Shown here piece after piece: positions 43,609 through 51,778 of a stretch of 60,498 nucleotides of DNA (position 1 is the stretch's first letter; each line of letters opens with the position of its first letter). Below the pieces are notes generated by a model. That model ran no database searches. It was not told the DNA's origin and saw only the letters and a program-made list of their open reading frames with translations. Location: assembly GCA_905234685.1 (NCBI GenBank), contig CAJOIR010000008.1, forward strand, positions 1 to 60,498, read 5' to 3'. Both the position numbers and the translations under genes were made by a program. Source of the DNA: Paludibacteraceae bacterium (GTDB taxonomy: Bacteria > Bacteroidota > Bacteroidia > Bacteroidales > Paludibacteraceae).

Positions 43609-44780
43609 ATATAAACGAATATGACTATCCGCTGACAGATGACCGCATAGCAAAGTACCCTCTTGATGAGCGTGACCACAGCAAATTGCTTGTATATAAG
43701 TCGGGGAAAATAGAGGAACAGGTGTTTTGCCGACTGCCCGAACTTCTGCCCGAGGGGACACGCCTTGTGTGCAACAATACGCGTGTAATACAAGCGCGAC
43801 TGGTGTTTCACAAAGAATCTGGCGCGAGGATAGAGGTGTTCTGTCTAGAGCCTCTCGAGCCTCACGACTATCAGTTAAACTTATCAAGTACTGAGCCAGT
43901 GGAGTGGAAATGCATGGTAGGCAATCTGAAGAAGTGGAAACAAGGAGTTTTGAGTTTGCAGTTGCTGAACTCAGAAGTTATCCTGACTGCCGAACTGAAG
44001 GCAAGTGCAGGCAACACGCATACGGTGAGATTTGAGTGGTCAGACAGTAGCATATCGTTTGCAGAGATACTTGACAAGGCAGGTGAACTGCCTATACCTC
44101 CGTATCTTAACCGTCCTACCGAGGAACGCGACAAAATGACATACCAGACTGTATATTCGAGAATCAAAGGTTCTGTAGCAGCACCTACAGCAGGTTTGCA
44201 CTTCACCGAGGCGGTGCTTGAAGACCTGAAGATGAGAGGTATAGGACGTACAGAACTGACGCTACATGTGGGTGCAGGCACTTTTCAACCAGTGAAGACC
44301 GAAGACGCCAATCAACACGTGATGCACACTGAGATAATTGCTGTGCCGAAACGGACTATAGAGGAAATACGTGATTCATTAGGACACATCTGCGCAGTAG
44401 GCACTACATCAATGCGCACTCTGGAATCATTATATTTTATAGGTCTTCATCCAAATAAACCACATGTAGATCAGACAGAACCATACGAGAGAAAGTACGA
44501 AGTTTCAATGCAGGATGCTCTGCAGAATATACTGGACTATCTTGACAAGACAAGTTCAGATACGTTGCATGCTGAAACACAGATAATGATAAAACCAGGC
44601 TATAGGTTCAGAGTGGTTGACATGCTTGTAACAAATTTCCATCAGCCGAAGTCAACACTGCTTCTCCTCGTCTCCGCCTTTGTAGGAGAAGACTGGCGTA
44701 AGATATATGACTTCGCTCTTGACAACAACTTCCGTTTTCTCTCCTACGGAGACTCCTCATTGTTATATAAGAATGATTGA
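43602..44780 (+). CDS. queA: S-adenosylmethionine:tRNA ribosyltransferase-isomerase
   Basis: 392 aa. It converts preQ1 in tRNA to epoxyqueuosine. QueA hallmarks: YPLDERDHSKLLVY near the N-terminus, GELPIPPYLNR, YSRIKGSVAAPTAGLHF, LTLHVGAGTFQPVKTED, a C-terminal YRFRVVDMLVTNFHQPKSTL and LSYGDSSLL. It is slightly longer than the E. coli form. It overlaps ispD by 7 nt and tatD by 8 nt, so translation of the three is coupled. Confidence 0.95.
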   Translation: MLNINEYDYPLTDDRIAKYPLDERDHSKLLVYKSGKIEEQVFCRLPELLPEGTRLVCNNTRVIQARLVFHKESGARIEVFCLEPLEPHDYQLNLSSTEPVEWKCMVGNLKKWKQGVLSLQLLNSEVILTAELKASAGNTHTVRFEWSDSSISFAEILDKAGELPIPPYLNRPTEERDKMTYQTVYSRIKGSVAAPTAGLHFTEAVLEDLKMRGIGRTELTLHVGAGTFQPVKTEDANQHVMHTEIIAVPKRTIEEIRDSLGHICAVGTTSMRTLESLYFIGLHPNKPHVDQTEPYERKYEVSMQDALQNILDYLDKTSSDTLHAETQIMIKPGYRFRVVDMLVTNFHQPKSTLLLLVSAFVGEDWRKIYDFALDNNFRFLSYGDSSLLYKND

Positions 44781-45537
44781 CACTCACGCCCATCTTGACG
44801 ACCCTCAGTATGCTGACAACTTCGATGCTTTCATTGCAGAACAGAAAGCCGAAGGTGTGGAGGCTGTCGTTGTGCCAGGAATCAATACCGATTCCGTTAA
44901 GTCTGTACTCTCGGTGTGCAACGCTGCCTCAGGATTCTGTTTCCCAGCCTTGGGTCTTCACCCCGAAGAAGTCAAGGCAGACTGGCAGGAGCAACTGGCT
45001 ACTATTGAGACTGCCTTGAGGCAGACACATTGTGTAGCGGTAGGTGAGATAGGGCTTGATTACTACTGGGACAAGACATATATACAGGAGCAGAAGCAGG
45101 CGCTGAAAGCGCAGTTGGAGATTGCCCTTGACGTGAATCTCCCTGTCATATTACATAACCGTGATTCTACAGAAGACCTCCTCACCACCCTTCTCCCGTT
45201 TGCCAAACGAGGTCTGCGGGGTGTCATGCATTGCTTCACAGGCAGTCGTGAGACCGCTGAGCGGATACTTGACATGGGGCTGTATGTCGGTATAGGAGGA
45301 GTGCTCACTTTCAAGAACTCACGCCTTGCCGAGACACTCTCTTTTGTGCCTTTGGACAGAATTGTATTAGAGACAGACTCGCCATATATGGCACCTGTGC
45401 CATTCCGAGGCAAGCGCAACGAGCCTCGGTTTATTCACTATGTGATAGAGCGCCTCAGCACAATATACAGCCTTTCCGAAGCAGAGATTGACACTATCAC
45501 TACAGCCAATGCTAAGACGCTCTTCAATTGCGGTTAG
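44773..45537 (+). CDS. tatD: TatD family metal-dependent hydrolase (DNase)
   Basis: 254 aa from the ATG at 44773 (MIDTHAHLDD), which overlaps the queA stop by 8 nt. A longer start inside queA would add 22 residues before the metal motif and is unlikely. Metal ligands: THAH near residue 5, AVGEIGLDYYWD, ILHNRDSTED, MHCFTGS and ETDSPYMAP. It is predicted to be a Mg-dependent deoxyribonuclease or related hydrolase. It is last in the run. Confidence 0.94.
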   Translation: MIDTHAHLDDPQYADNFDAFIAEQKAEGVEAVVVPGINTDSVKSVLSVCNAASGFCFPALGLHPEEVKADWQEQLATIETALRQTHCVAVGEIGLDYYWDKTYIQEQKQALKAQLEIALDVNLPVILHNRDSTEDLLTTLLPFAKRGLRGVMHCFTGSRETAERILDMGLYVGIGGVLTFKNSRLAETLSFVPLDRIVLETDSPYMAPVPFRGKRNEPRFIHYVIERLSTIYSLSEAEIDTITTANAKTLFNCG

Positions 45538-45640
45538 AATTTGTAAAGCAACTAATAATTGTTAAGAGTAGTTTCTGCCCGAAATAATTATGCATTTCAT
45601 TTTATGAATGAATCTTTGTAAAAGACTGTACATTAAAGAG

Positions 45641-46171
45641 CTAACAATATAACCTAACTGGATAACTATCTGTTTCACATCTTGCCATTTTATAAACATT
45701 TTGTGTTTTTATATTTCCAAAATTACCAAATAATACACCATCTATCTTTGAGCCGAAATCAAAACCCTCCTCATCAGGTAATAATCTATTACTGACTTCT
45801 TTTAAATCTATAATTCTAACTATCTCATTTAATATTTTTCTATATCTGTTATAGTATCTTTTATCCATTGGCGGATTATCGTCACAATATAGATAGAATT
45901 CAAAAAATTTTTCTGAAGAACATTGGAAATGGATTTCATCAGGATATGCAGAAAAATAGAATTGTAACTTTTCAAACGTCTTTAAAGCCAAAGGGAACCA
46001 ATATAAATCTACATCTTCAGGATAATCACGTAAAAAATAGTTATTTCTATTCTTAAAGGCAATACATTGTCTTTCCATATCAAGAATAATACAATATGGA
46101 TAACAATGCCTGATAATCATAGCTCTATCTATTTTATTATACTTTTTTATAAAATTGTCTGTTATTTTCAT
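45641..46171 (-). CDS. Hypothetical protein in AT-rich accessory block
   Basis: 176 aa, not recognised. It is rich in Tyr, Phe, Asp, Asn and Ile (for example RDYPEDVDLYWFPLALKTFE and YLYCDDNPPMDKRYYNRYRK) with no signal peptide or membrane segment. The reading frame is clean and uses AT-rich codons unlike the flanking tatD and exbB genes, suggesting acquisition by transfer. It lies 46 bp downstream of a PKD lipoprotein gene on the same strand. Its function cannot be inferred. Confidence 0.6.
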   Translation of the reverse strand: MKITDNFIKKYNKIDRAMIIRHCYPYCIILDMERQCIAFKNRNNYFLRDYPEDVDLYWFPLALKTFEKLQFYFSAYPDEIHFQCSSEKFFEFYLYCDDNPPMDKRYYNRYRKILNEIVRIIDLKEVSNRLLPDEEGFDFGSKIDGVLFGNFGNIKTQNVYKMARCETDSYPVRLYC

Positions 46172-46217
46172 AAATGAAGTAATAATTATTGTGATTATTT
46201 CTTGTTAATTATATAGT

Positions 46218-46958
46218 TTATTTATAACTAAACATCACTGCCACTTGTGTGTCTGCATTGTTGCTTGTAAGTATAATTTCCGAAGGATATTTTTTAATAT
46301 CATAAGTGTTCATCTTTTGTTTCAATATCTGCGTACCATCACCATTTGTTTTGTTATTCCAATATACATATATGGTGTAATATTCATCGTCGTTTAACCC
46401 ATTCATCAATACTGAAGAAGAAAATGGAAAACTATATGGAATCGTACTACTATTTAATATTGACGTGTATGTTGTGTTCCACCATGTAGTAGTGAAGAAA
46501 TCATCATCTTTGCATACGGTACGATAATACATGTTTTCCTTCCCTACTTTGATATATTTAACACCGGTGACATATACTAACGGAGTCGTTATCTTGATTG
46601 TCTCCCGCACACTGCTCGTACCTGCCGAATTAGAAACTGTAAGTGTAACTATATATGAACCTGTTGAGGCATATTTGTGTTTGGGTGACAATTCGGAAGA
46701 AGTGACACCATCACCAAAATCCCACATAGTATTCGTTGGATTATTAGTACTTTTATTAGTAAAGGCTACTGCCAATGGTTGCTGAATTTGATAAATAAAT
46801 TGAGCAACTGGAACTTCTATTGTACTCTCCGCAGGTTCACTATTATCATCAGGATTCCGATTGTTACCATGAGATGGATAGTCGGGAGTGTTTTTTTCAC
46901 CACACGAGTTTAACACTGACATCAGTGTAACTAACAATAATTTGATAAGTACTTTCAT
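46218..46958 (-). CDS. PKD-domain lipoprotein in accessory block
   Basis: 246 aa. The signal peptide ends in LNSC with lipidated Cys19. A Pro/Asn/Asp-rich linker (to about residue 50) precedes a PKD domain at about 50-125 (MWDFGDGVTSSELSPKHKYA and GSYIVTLTVSN). The C-terminal 110 residues are beta-rich and unassigned. It is likely a cell-surface protein. It has AT-rich codons. It resembles the PKD lipoprotein at 822-2234 only in the PKD part. A box TACTTTTG (minus, 47014-47021) lies upstream. Confidence 0.75.
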   Translation of the reverse strand: MKVLIKLLLVTLMSVLNSCGEKNTPDYPSHGNNRNPDDNSEPAESTIEVPVAQFIYQIQQPLAVAFTNKSTNNPTNTMWDFGDGVTSSELSPKHKYASTGSYIVTLTVSNSAGTSSVRETIKITTPLVYVTGVKYIKVGKENMYYRTVCKDDDFFTTTWWNTTYTSILNSSTIPYSFPFSSSVLMNGLNDDEYYTIYVYWNNKTNGDGTQILKQKMNTYDIKKYPSEIILTSNNADTQVAVMFSYK

Positions 46959-46985
46959 AATGTTTGTATTTTAAATAATGACATA

Positions 46986-47012
46986 AAAAAACTCCGTGAA
47001 AACAATTCACGG
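46986..47012 (-). terminator. Terminator of the 47075 gene (minus strand)
   Basis: Read on the minus strand, CCGTGAA/TTCACGG (46994-47000 with 47006-47012) is followed by AGTTTTTTT, 63 bp after the stop at 47075. Confidence 0.85.
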
Positions 47013-47013
47013 G

Positions 47014-47021
47014 CAAAAGTA
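47014..47021 (-). promoter_or_regulatory. -7 box (TACTTTTG) of the PKD lipoprotein gene
   Basis: The minus-strand TACTTTTG is immediately upstream of the terminator hairpin of the preceding gene, 55 bp before the start at 46958. Confidence 0.45.
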
Positions 47022-47074
47022 CTATAGTTTTACAATACCACCTAAAATTCTAATTCGATATAGAGAATATCGAA

Positions 47075-47740
47075 TTATTGTATAGTTGTTCTTATTTTAT
47101 CTTTTACTTTGTTCACCTTGTTTTTTGCCGAACCACTATTATATGCTTCATTAAACTCGCTTACGCTGGGCACTTGTTTTCCTGTAATTTGTGCCACCCA
47201 ATTACGAAGATTACGAAGATCTAAGCGCTCATTGTTGCTGACTTCAAGGTAATCAAGAGCTTTAAGTGCTCGGAGAAAATGTGCCACCTCTGCCATATTG
47301 ATTTTATTTGGATTTTTAGAATGAGACGGCAAATCTCTTAACATTTGTATAACTATATTTTTTTGAATCTCGGTCAATCCTTTTAAAGGAGAAACTACAT
47401 TACTAAGATCGGGTTGATGGTTATTCTCAAGTTCTGAGGCTCTTTGCAAAACATAATTTACCTTCTCCTCAAAACTCCTTTCTTCATCACTTTTAACAAA
47501 AGGTGATAATATCAATCTCACAACAACGCCTAACAAAAATACAACAAGCATAATAGCACCTGAATATTTGAACACTTGTTGTAATATGTCTTGCTGAAAT
47601 ATCTCTAATCCATAATTTGATAGTAGATGAAAAATAAACCATATAATAATCCCTGCAAATAGTAATGAGATAGATATTTCAACTATTTGCTTGAATATAG
47701 CATCTATTCGAATCAACTTTTTTTCGACCTCTTTATTCAT
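47075..47740 (-). CDS. Two-TM protein with cytosolic helical domain, unknown
   Basis: 221 aa. Two transmembrane helices at about residues 22-42 (ISLLFAGIIIWFIFHLL) and 58-80 (SGAIMLVVFLLGVVVRLIL) precede a soluble helical domain. That domain contains LTEIQKNIVIQMLRDLP, MAEVAHFLRALKALDYLEVS and LRNWVAQITGKQVPSVSEF, the last part resembling a small helical protein-protein or DNA-interaction domain. I do not recognise a family. It has its own full promoter (47807-47838) and terminator, and its AT-rich codons suggest transfer. Confidence 0.65.
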   Translation of the reverse strand: MNKEVEKKLIRIDAIFKQIVEISISLLFAGIIIWFIFHLLSNYGLEIFQQDILQQVFKYSGAIMLVVFLLGVVVRLILSPFVKSDEERSFEEKVNYVLQRASELENNHQPDLSNVVSPLKGLTEIQKNIVIQMLRDLPSHSKNPNKINMAEVAHFLRALKALDYLEVSNNERLDLRNLRNWVAQITGKQVPSVSEFNEAYNSGSAKNKVNKVKDKIRTTIQ

Positions 47741-47806
47741 ACTCTGACGAATTTTAACTAATGTACATTATGAATCCTAAACAACAATTTGTACGCTATT
47801 TGTGTG

Positions 47807-47838
47807 CAAAAATATATGTTTCCTGATGATTATGCAAA
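47807..47838 (-). promoter_or_regulatory. Promoter of the 47075 gene
   Basis: On the minus strand, TTTG (47835-47838), a 20-bp spacer, then TATTTTTG (47807-47814), 66 bp before the start at 47740. Confidence 0.7.
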
Positions 47839-48038
47839 TTCTAAATATTTTGGAATTGCAATAGGCGTACGAAACTCATTGTTTGTCATTTTTTCTTCAA
47901 AAAGAAAACAAATGATTTTTACTGTTATACTATTTATAACGCTATCATCATCTAATTACAATCAAATTAACAAATAACCACCAAAAACAAAATTATTAAA
48001 CAATAAATTAGAAATCTTTTACAATATTTTTACGGAGG

Positions 48039-48071
48039 ATATACGATAGATACACGATAGATACACGATAG
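48039..48071 (+). repeat. 11-bp tandem array, unit ATACACGATAG, 3 copies
   Basis: ATATACGATAG, ATACACGATAG and ATACACGATAG start at 48039, 48050 and 48061. Confidence 0.9.
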
Positions 48072-48289
48072 ATAAATTATATTTTTAGTATATGCAACTA
48101 TAATCCATAACTTTCCTTTCTTTCAAATGTGTTTGAAAAAGTAAAGATGCTTCTCCAATAACACTAACTCTCTATTATTACCACCATTTTCAACTCCTTT
48201 GTTACATTTGGCATAGTATATATTCACATTAATGAGGGATTTTTTTAAAAAAATAAGCAAAGAGTATGCACAATTAAAATAATTTGCTT

Positions 48290-48297
48290 ATCTTTGC
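48290..48297 (+). promoter_or_regulatory. -7 box (TATCTTTG) of tRNA-Ser (GGA) and possibly the exb operon
   Basis: TATCTTTG lies 47 bp upstream of tRNA-Ser. No terminator was seen between the tRNA and exbB (60 bp), so read-through into exbB is possible. Confidence 0.55.
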
Positions 48298-48344
48298 GGT
48301 CGAATATGTGCTAATGCGCCTTTTCTCGGGCAAAAGGTGTATAG

Positions 48345-48432
48345 GGAGAGATGCTCGAGTGGTTGAAGAGGCACGCCTGGAAAGCGTGTAAACCTCAAAA
48401 GGGTTTCCGGGGTTCGAATCCCCGTCTCTCCG
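48345..48432 (+). tRNA. tRNA-Ser (GGA)
   Basis: Acceptor GGAGAGA/TCTCTCC with discriminator G, anticodon arm CACGC-CTGGAAA-GCGTG (anticodon GGA), a long variable arm and T-loop TTCGAAT. It is 88 nt, a class II tRNA. It sits at the edge of the AT-rich accessory block. Confidence 0.96.
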
Positions 48433-48491
48433 CAAAGGTCAAAATATAATAAATAAACAAACATAATATTATCATTAAAAAACACAAGAAC

Positions 48492-49307
48492 ATGAAAAAA
48501 GTATTTGCTACCCTTACGGTTATTGCAATGTTCGCATTTTGCGGCAATGCAGTAGTAATGGCTCAAGACGCTGCTCCTGCAGCAGATGAAACTGTACAAG
48601 TTGATGAACAAGCTCCTGCTGAGGAGGTGGTTGAGGCTGCTCCTGAAGTTGAGGAAAGTGGTCTGGTTGCTCTGCACAAGACTTTGAAAACTAAGTTTAT
48701 TGAAGGTGGTGCCGGCTTTATGGCTGCTACTTTGCTCTGCTTGGTATTCGGTCTCGCTCTCTGCATTGAGCGTATTATCTATTTGAGTCTAAGTAAGACC
48801 AACACCAAGGCTCTCCTGAAAAATGTTGAAGATGCTTTGGCAGAAGGCGGTGTTGAAAAAGCTATGGAGGTATGCCGTGAGACTCGCGGACCGGTAGCAA
48901 GTATCTTCTATCAAGGTCTGAGCCGCTATAACGAGGGTGTTGACGTTGTGGAGAAGACTGTTGCTTCCTATGGTGGAGTGCAGCTTGGTCTCCTAGAGAA
49001 GAACCTGAGTTGGATCACCCTGTTTATTGCTATCGCTCCTTCGTTGGGATTCTTGGGAACCATCATCGGTATGATCGCTGCGTTCGACAAGATACAGCAA
49101 GTAGGTGATATATCGGCTACTGTTGTTGCCGGTGGTATCAAGGTTGCATTGTTGACCACATTGCTCGGTCTTATCATTGCTATCGTTCTTCAGATTTTCT
49201 ATAACTACATCCTCTCACTCGTTGAAGGTCTTGTAAATGAAATGGAAGACGCTTCCATCTCGCTGCTTGACATCGTTGTTGAATACGACAAGAAGCAGAA
49301 GAAATAA
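48492..49307 (+). CDS. exbB: MotA/TolQ/ExbB proton channel family protein
   Basis: 271 aa. Unlike E. coli ExbB it has an N-terminal signal-like segment (MKKVFATLTVIAMFAFCGNA) and an acidic Ala/Pro/Glu-rich stretch (residues 25-56) before the first channel helix (FMAATLLCLVFGLALCIERI). The TolQ/ExbB core follows, with NLSWITLFIAIAPSLGFLGT, GTIIGMIAAFDKIQ and VALLTTLLGLIIAIVLQIF. It forms the proton channel energising TonB. It is first in the four-gene run exbB, unknown, exbD, exbD. Confidence 0.95.
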   Translation: MKKVFATLTVIAMFAFCGNAVVMAQDAAPAADETVQVDEQAPAEEVVEAAPEVEESGLVALHKTLKTKFIEGGAGFMAATLLCLVFGLALCIERIIYLSLSKTNTKALLKNVEDALAEGGVEKAMEVCRETRGPVASIFYQGLSRYNEGVDVVEKTVASYGGVQLGLLEKNLSWITLFIAIAPSLGFLGTIIGMIAAFDKIQQVGDISATVVAGGIKVALLTTLLGLIIAIVLQIFYNYILSLVEGLVNEMEDASISLLDIVVEYDKKQKK

Positions 49308-49358
49308 TTGCGGTTGCTTGGGCAAACGTCATTAAACATTTAACTAAAAGTTACTGCA

Positions 49359-49838
49359 ATGAAAAATCTGAATTTAATCCCCAAAATCACTCTCTGGGTG
49401 CTCCTCGCACTCGGAATAATTGCCTCTGTGATGTTTTACGCAGGAGGTGATGAGGCTCAGGGGTTGGAGGTTGCAGGCGACATACTTAACATACCTGTAT
49501 TCACCAACCTGTTCCTCAATTGGAATTACATACTTCTTACTCTCGCCATTATCGTTACGATTTGCGCTGTGGTGGCAAGTTTCACACTTAAGTTCAAGGT
49601 CAACAGAAAGAAAGCTATCAGTTCGCTCATCATCTTAGTTGCTTTCGTCTTGGTGGCTGTGCTTTGCTGGTTCCTTGGTAGCCCTGCTGAAATGCATATC
49701 GTTGGTTATGAAGGCACTGACAACGTTGGAGCTATGGCTCAAATGTCGGATGCTATTATGTATCTTACTTACATCCTGTTGGCAGGTCTGATTTGCACAA
49801 TCTGCTGGGGTGCTTTCTATACACACATTAAAAAGTAA
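49359..49838 (+). CDS. Small membrane protein between exbB and exbD
   Basis: 159 aa. Four hydrophobic segments are visible (ITLWVLLALGIIASVMFYA, YILLTLAIIVTICAVVASFTL, AISSLIILVAFVLVAVLCWFL, and AIMYLTYILLAGLICTICWG). It occupies a conserved place in Bacteroidota TonB-motor operons, 51 bp after exbB and 5 bp before exbD. Its function is unknown. The position suggests an accessory subunit of the ExbB/ExbD motor, which is inference from context only. Confidence 0.85.
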   Translation: MKNLNLIPKITLWVLLALGIIASVMFYAGGDEAQGLEVAGDILNIPVFTNLFLNWNYILLTLAIIVTICAVVASFTLKFKVNRKKAISSLIILVAFVLVAVLCWFLGSPAEMHIVGYEGTDNVGAMAQMSDAIMYLTYILLAGLICTICWGAFYTHIKK

Positions 49839-49843
49839 ACGCT

Positions 49844-50437
49844 ATGGCAGGAGGAAAGAAGAAAGTTCCGGCATTGAATGCCAGCTCTATGGCTGACATC
49901 TCTTTCCTGTTGCTTATATTCTTCTTAGTAACAACTTCTATGGATGTAAGTCAGGGTCTCGCACGTCGTCTCCCTGCTCCTATACCACCTGACCAGAAGA
50001 TTGAAGACACTGATATCAACAAGCGTAACCTGTTTGTCGTTAAGATTAACTCGATGAACCAGTTGCTTGTTCAAGGTCAGGAGATGAATGTAAGACAACT
50101 GAAAGAGAAAGCCAAGGAGTTTATTGTTAACCCTAACGATGATCCAAATCTACCTAAAGTCTTTACTGAGGACTTCGGTGAGCCTTTCGGTATGGTTGCT
50201 TATACACCGGATCATGTTATCTCGGTTCAGAATGACGTGGACACACAGTATCAGGCATATCTTGATGTGCAGAACGAACTTGTTGCTGCGTACAATGAAC
50301 TCCGTGAAGAGTGTGCTCAGAAGTATTGTCATAAGAGTTTCAACGAGCTTGACGAGGAGACTCAGAAGGTAATCCAGAAGATATACCCGCAGAAGATTTC
50401 CGAGGCAGAGCCTAAAAACTATGGAGGGAACAAGTAA
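49844..50437 (+). CDS. exbD: ExbD/TolR family biopolymer transport protein (first copy)
   Basis: 197 aa. The N-terminal tail and transmembrane helix show the ExbD signature NASSMADISFLLLIFFLVTT, with the conserved Asp of the proton path at the start of the helix. A periplasmic domain follows, including a long insertion (residues about 80-190) not present in E. coli ExbD. It couples proton flow through ExbB to TonB. Its stop overlaps the start of the second exbD by 1 nt (TAATG). Confidence 0.93.
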   Translation: MAGGKKKVPALNASSMADISFLLLIFFLVTTSMDVSQGLARRLPAPIPPDQKIEDTDINKRNLFVVKINSMNQLLVQGQEMNVRQLKEKAKEFIVNPNDDPNLPKVFTEDFGEPFGMVAYTPDHVISVQNDVDTQYQAYLDVQNELVAAYNELREECAQKYCHKSFNELDEETQKVIQKIYPQKISEAEPKNYGGNK

Positions 50438-50907
50438 TGGCAAAGATTCGCAGAAATGAAAAGAAAGAGATGCCGGCGCTTAACACGTCGTCGCTCCCCG
50501 ATATCATCTTCATGCTCTTGTTCTTCTTCATGACTGTTACTTCCATGAAGGAGGTGAGTTACAAGGTCCGCTTCACGGTGCCTCAGGCTACTGAGCTCAC
50601 CAAGATGGAGAAGAAGTCGCTTGTGCGCTATATTTATGTAGGTACTCCTACTGAGGAGTTCCGTAAACAATACGGTGCTGAGACTCGTATCCAGCTTGAT
50701 GACGCCTTTGCTGAGGTTAACGAGATAGAGAACTATATCGTCAATGAGCGTTCTGCCATGTCTGAGGCTGACCAGGGGCAGATGACCGTCAGCATTAAGG
50801 CTGATGCCGATACACGTATGGGTGTCATTGCCGACATCAAGCAGGCTCTACGTCGTGCTTACGCTTTGAAAATCAGTTATGCTGCCACTCAGCGTACTTC
50901 CTATTGA
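50437..50907 (+). CDS. exbD: ExbD/TolR family biopolymer transport protein (second copy)
   Basis: 156 aa, a second ExbD paralogue with the signature NTSSLPDIIFMLLFFFMTVT and a periplasmic domain ending VSIKADADTRMGVIADIKQA, the usual ExbD C-terminal fold. The two copies may form a heterodimer in one motor or serve different TonB proteins. tonB is not in this window. A hairpin follows at 50929-50960. Confidence 0.93.
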   Translation: MAKIRRNEKKEMPALNTSSLPDIIFMLLFFFMTVTSMKEVSYKVRFTVPQATELTKMEKKSLVRYIYVGTPTEEFRKQYGAETRIQLDDAFAEVNEIENYIVNERSAMSEADQGQMTVSIKADADTRMGVIADIKQALRRAYALKISYAATQRTSY

Positions 50908-50928
50908 TGCGTAGCACTCACAATCTTT

Positions 50929-50960
50929 AGAGCAGGGGTCATAACTATGGCTCCTGCTCT
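50929..50960 (+). terminator. Hairpin after the exb operon
   Basis: Stem AGAGCAGG/CCTGCTCT (50929-50936 with 50953-50960), extendable by a G-T and a G-C pair. It has no clear T-tract (followed by ATCTGG), so termination is uncertain. Confidence 0.4.
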
Positions 50961-51003
50961 ATCTGGTATTAACAAATATAAAATCAAATAAGTATTGTAT
51001 ATT

Positions 51004-51735
51004 ATGGAAGACTTGGGTTATAGCTTTGGATCTGCCGTAAGAGAAGGCACATTCATGTGGACGGATTATATCATATATGCGCTTTTCGGAATAATCACTA
51101 TTATCAGTTGGATTGTGCAACAGGCGCTGCAGAGCAAGTTTAAGAAATACAGTCAGGTCGAGTTGCCATTCTCAGGGAAAGAGCTGGCTGAGAAGATGCT
51201 TCGTGACAACGGGATTGACGATGTGCAGGTTGTCTCTACTGAAGGACAGCTCACTGATCACTATAATCCTTCCAACCGCACGGTCAACCTCTCGCAGGGA
51301 GTCTTTGACAAGAGGACTGTTGCTGCTGCGGCTGTGGCTGCACATGAGTGCGGACATGCTGTACAGCATAGTAAATCCTATGCTTTTCTCAGTCTTAGGT
51401 CAGCCTTGGTGCCGGCAGTGAATATATCTTCCAAGTGGATGCCATGGATATTGTTGCTGGGCATTGTCTTCGTGCAATATACCGCCATCCCGCTTGGAAT
51501 AGGCATTGCCTTGTTCGCTATAACCACTCTCTTCTCTTTCGTGACATTACCTGTAGAAATAGATGCAAGCAGGCGAGCTGTCGCTTGGCTGGAAGAGGCT
51601 CAAATCACAACTGCGGAAACCACTCCTATGGCTAAGGACGCATTGCGTGCGGCTGCTTACACCTATGTAATAGCGGCTCTCTCTTCGCTCGCAACACTAT
51701 TGTATTACGTTGCCATCTTCATGAAAAGACGTTGA
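51004..51735 (+). CDS. Membrane zinc metallopeptidase (Zn_peptidase_2-like)
   Basis: 243 aa from the ATG at 51004. The in-frame TTG 9 bases upstream is less likely. One N-terminal transmembrane helix is followed by the zinc motif HECGH at residues 114-118 (AAHECGHAVQHSKSYAF) and further hydrophobic helices (WILLLGIVFVQYTAIPLGIG, ALSSLATLLYYVAIF). EIDASRRAVAWL is a family block. It is a predicted membrane protease of the neutral zinc metallopeptidase family. The substrate is unknown. Confidence 0.92.
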   Translation: MEDLGYSFGSAVREGTFMWTDYIIYALFGIITIISWIVQQALQSKFKKYSQVELPFSGKELAEKMLRDNGIDDVQVVSTEGQLTDHYNPSNRTVNLSQGVFDKRTVAAAAVAAHECGHAVQHSKSYAFLSLRSALVPAVNISSKWMPWILLLGIVFVQYTAIPLGIGIALFAITTLFSFVTLPVEIDASRRAVAWLEEAQITTAETTPMAKDALRAAAYTYVIAALSSLATLLYYVAIFMKRR

Positions 51736-51778
51736 CGGTAGAGGGCTGAAGTTGGATAGCAGGATTCTGACTTGGGAG

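Larger units (their letters stand above)
47741..48289. other. Gene-free, very AT-rich divergent intergenic region
   Basis: It contains the minus promoter at 47807-47838 and an 11-bp array at 48039-48071. The short plus-strand open frame at 47789-47977 runs over the minus promoter and is not convincing. No integrase or direct repeat of the tRNA-Ser end was seen. Confidence 0.6.

Noticed and set aside
44707-44772. Upstream start for tatD
   Set aside because: It adds 22 residues read from queA coding sequence before the N-terminal metal motif. The ATG at 44773 fits the usual 8-nt coupling overlap.
822-46958. The two PKD lipoproteins as recent duplicates
   Set aside because: Similarity is confined to the PKD motif. 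The C-terminal parts and codon usage differ.
47789-47977. 62-codon plus-strand open frame
   Set aside because: It uses a TTG start, runs through the minus-strand promoter at 47807-47838 and has no recognisable feature.
45541-48432. Integrated element with att sites at tRNA-Ser (GGA)
   Set aside because: No integrase and no second copy of the tRNA 3' end was seen in the block, so only composition supports transfer.
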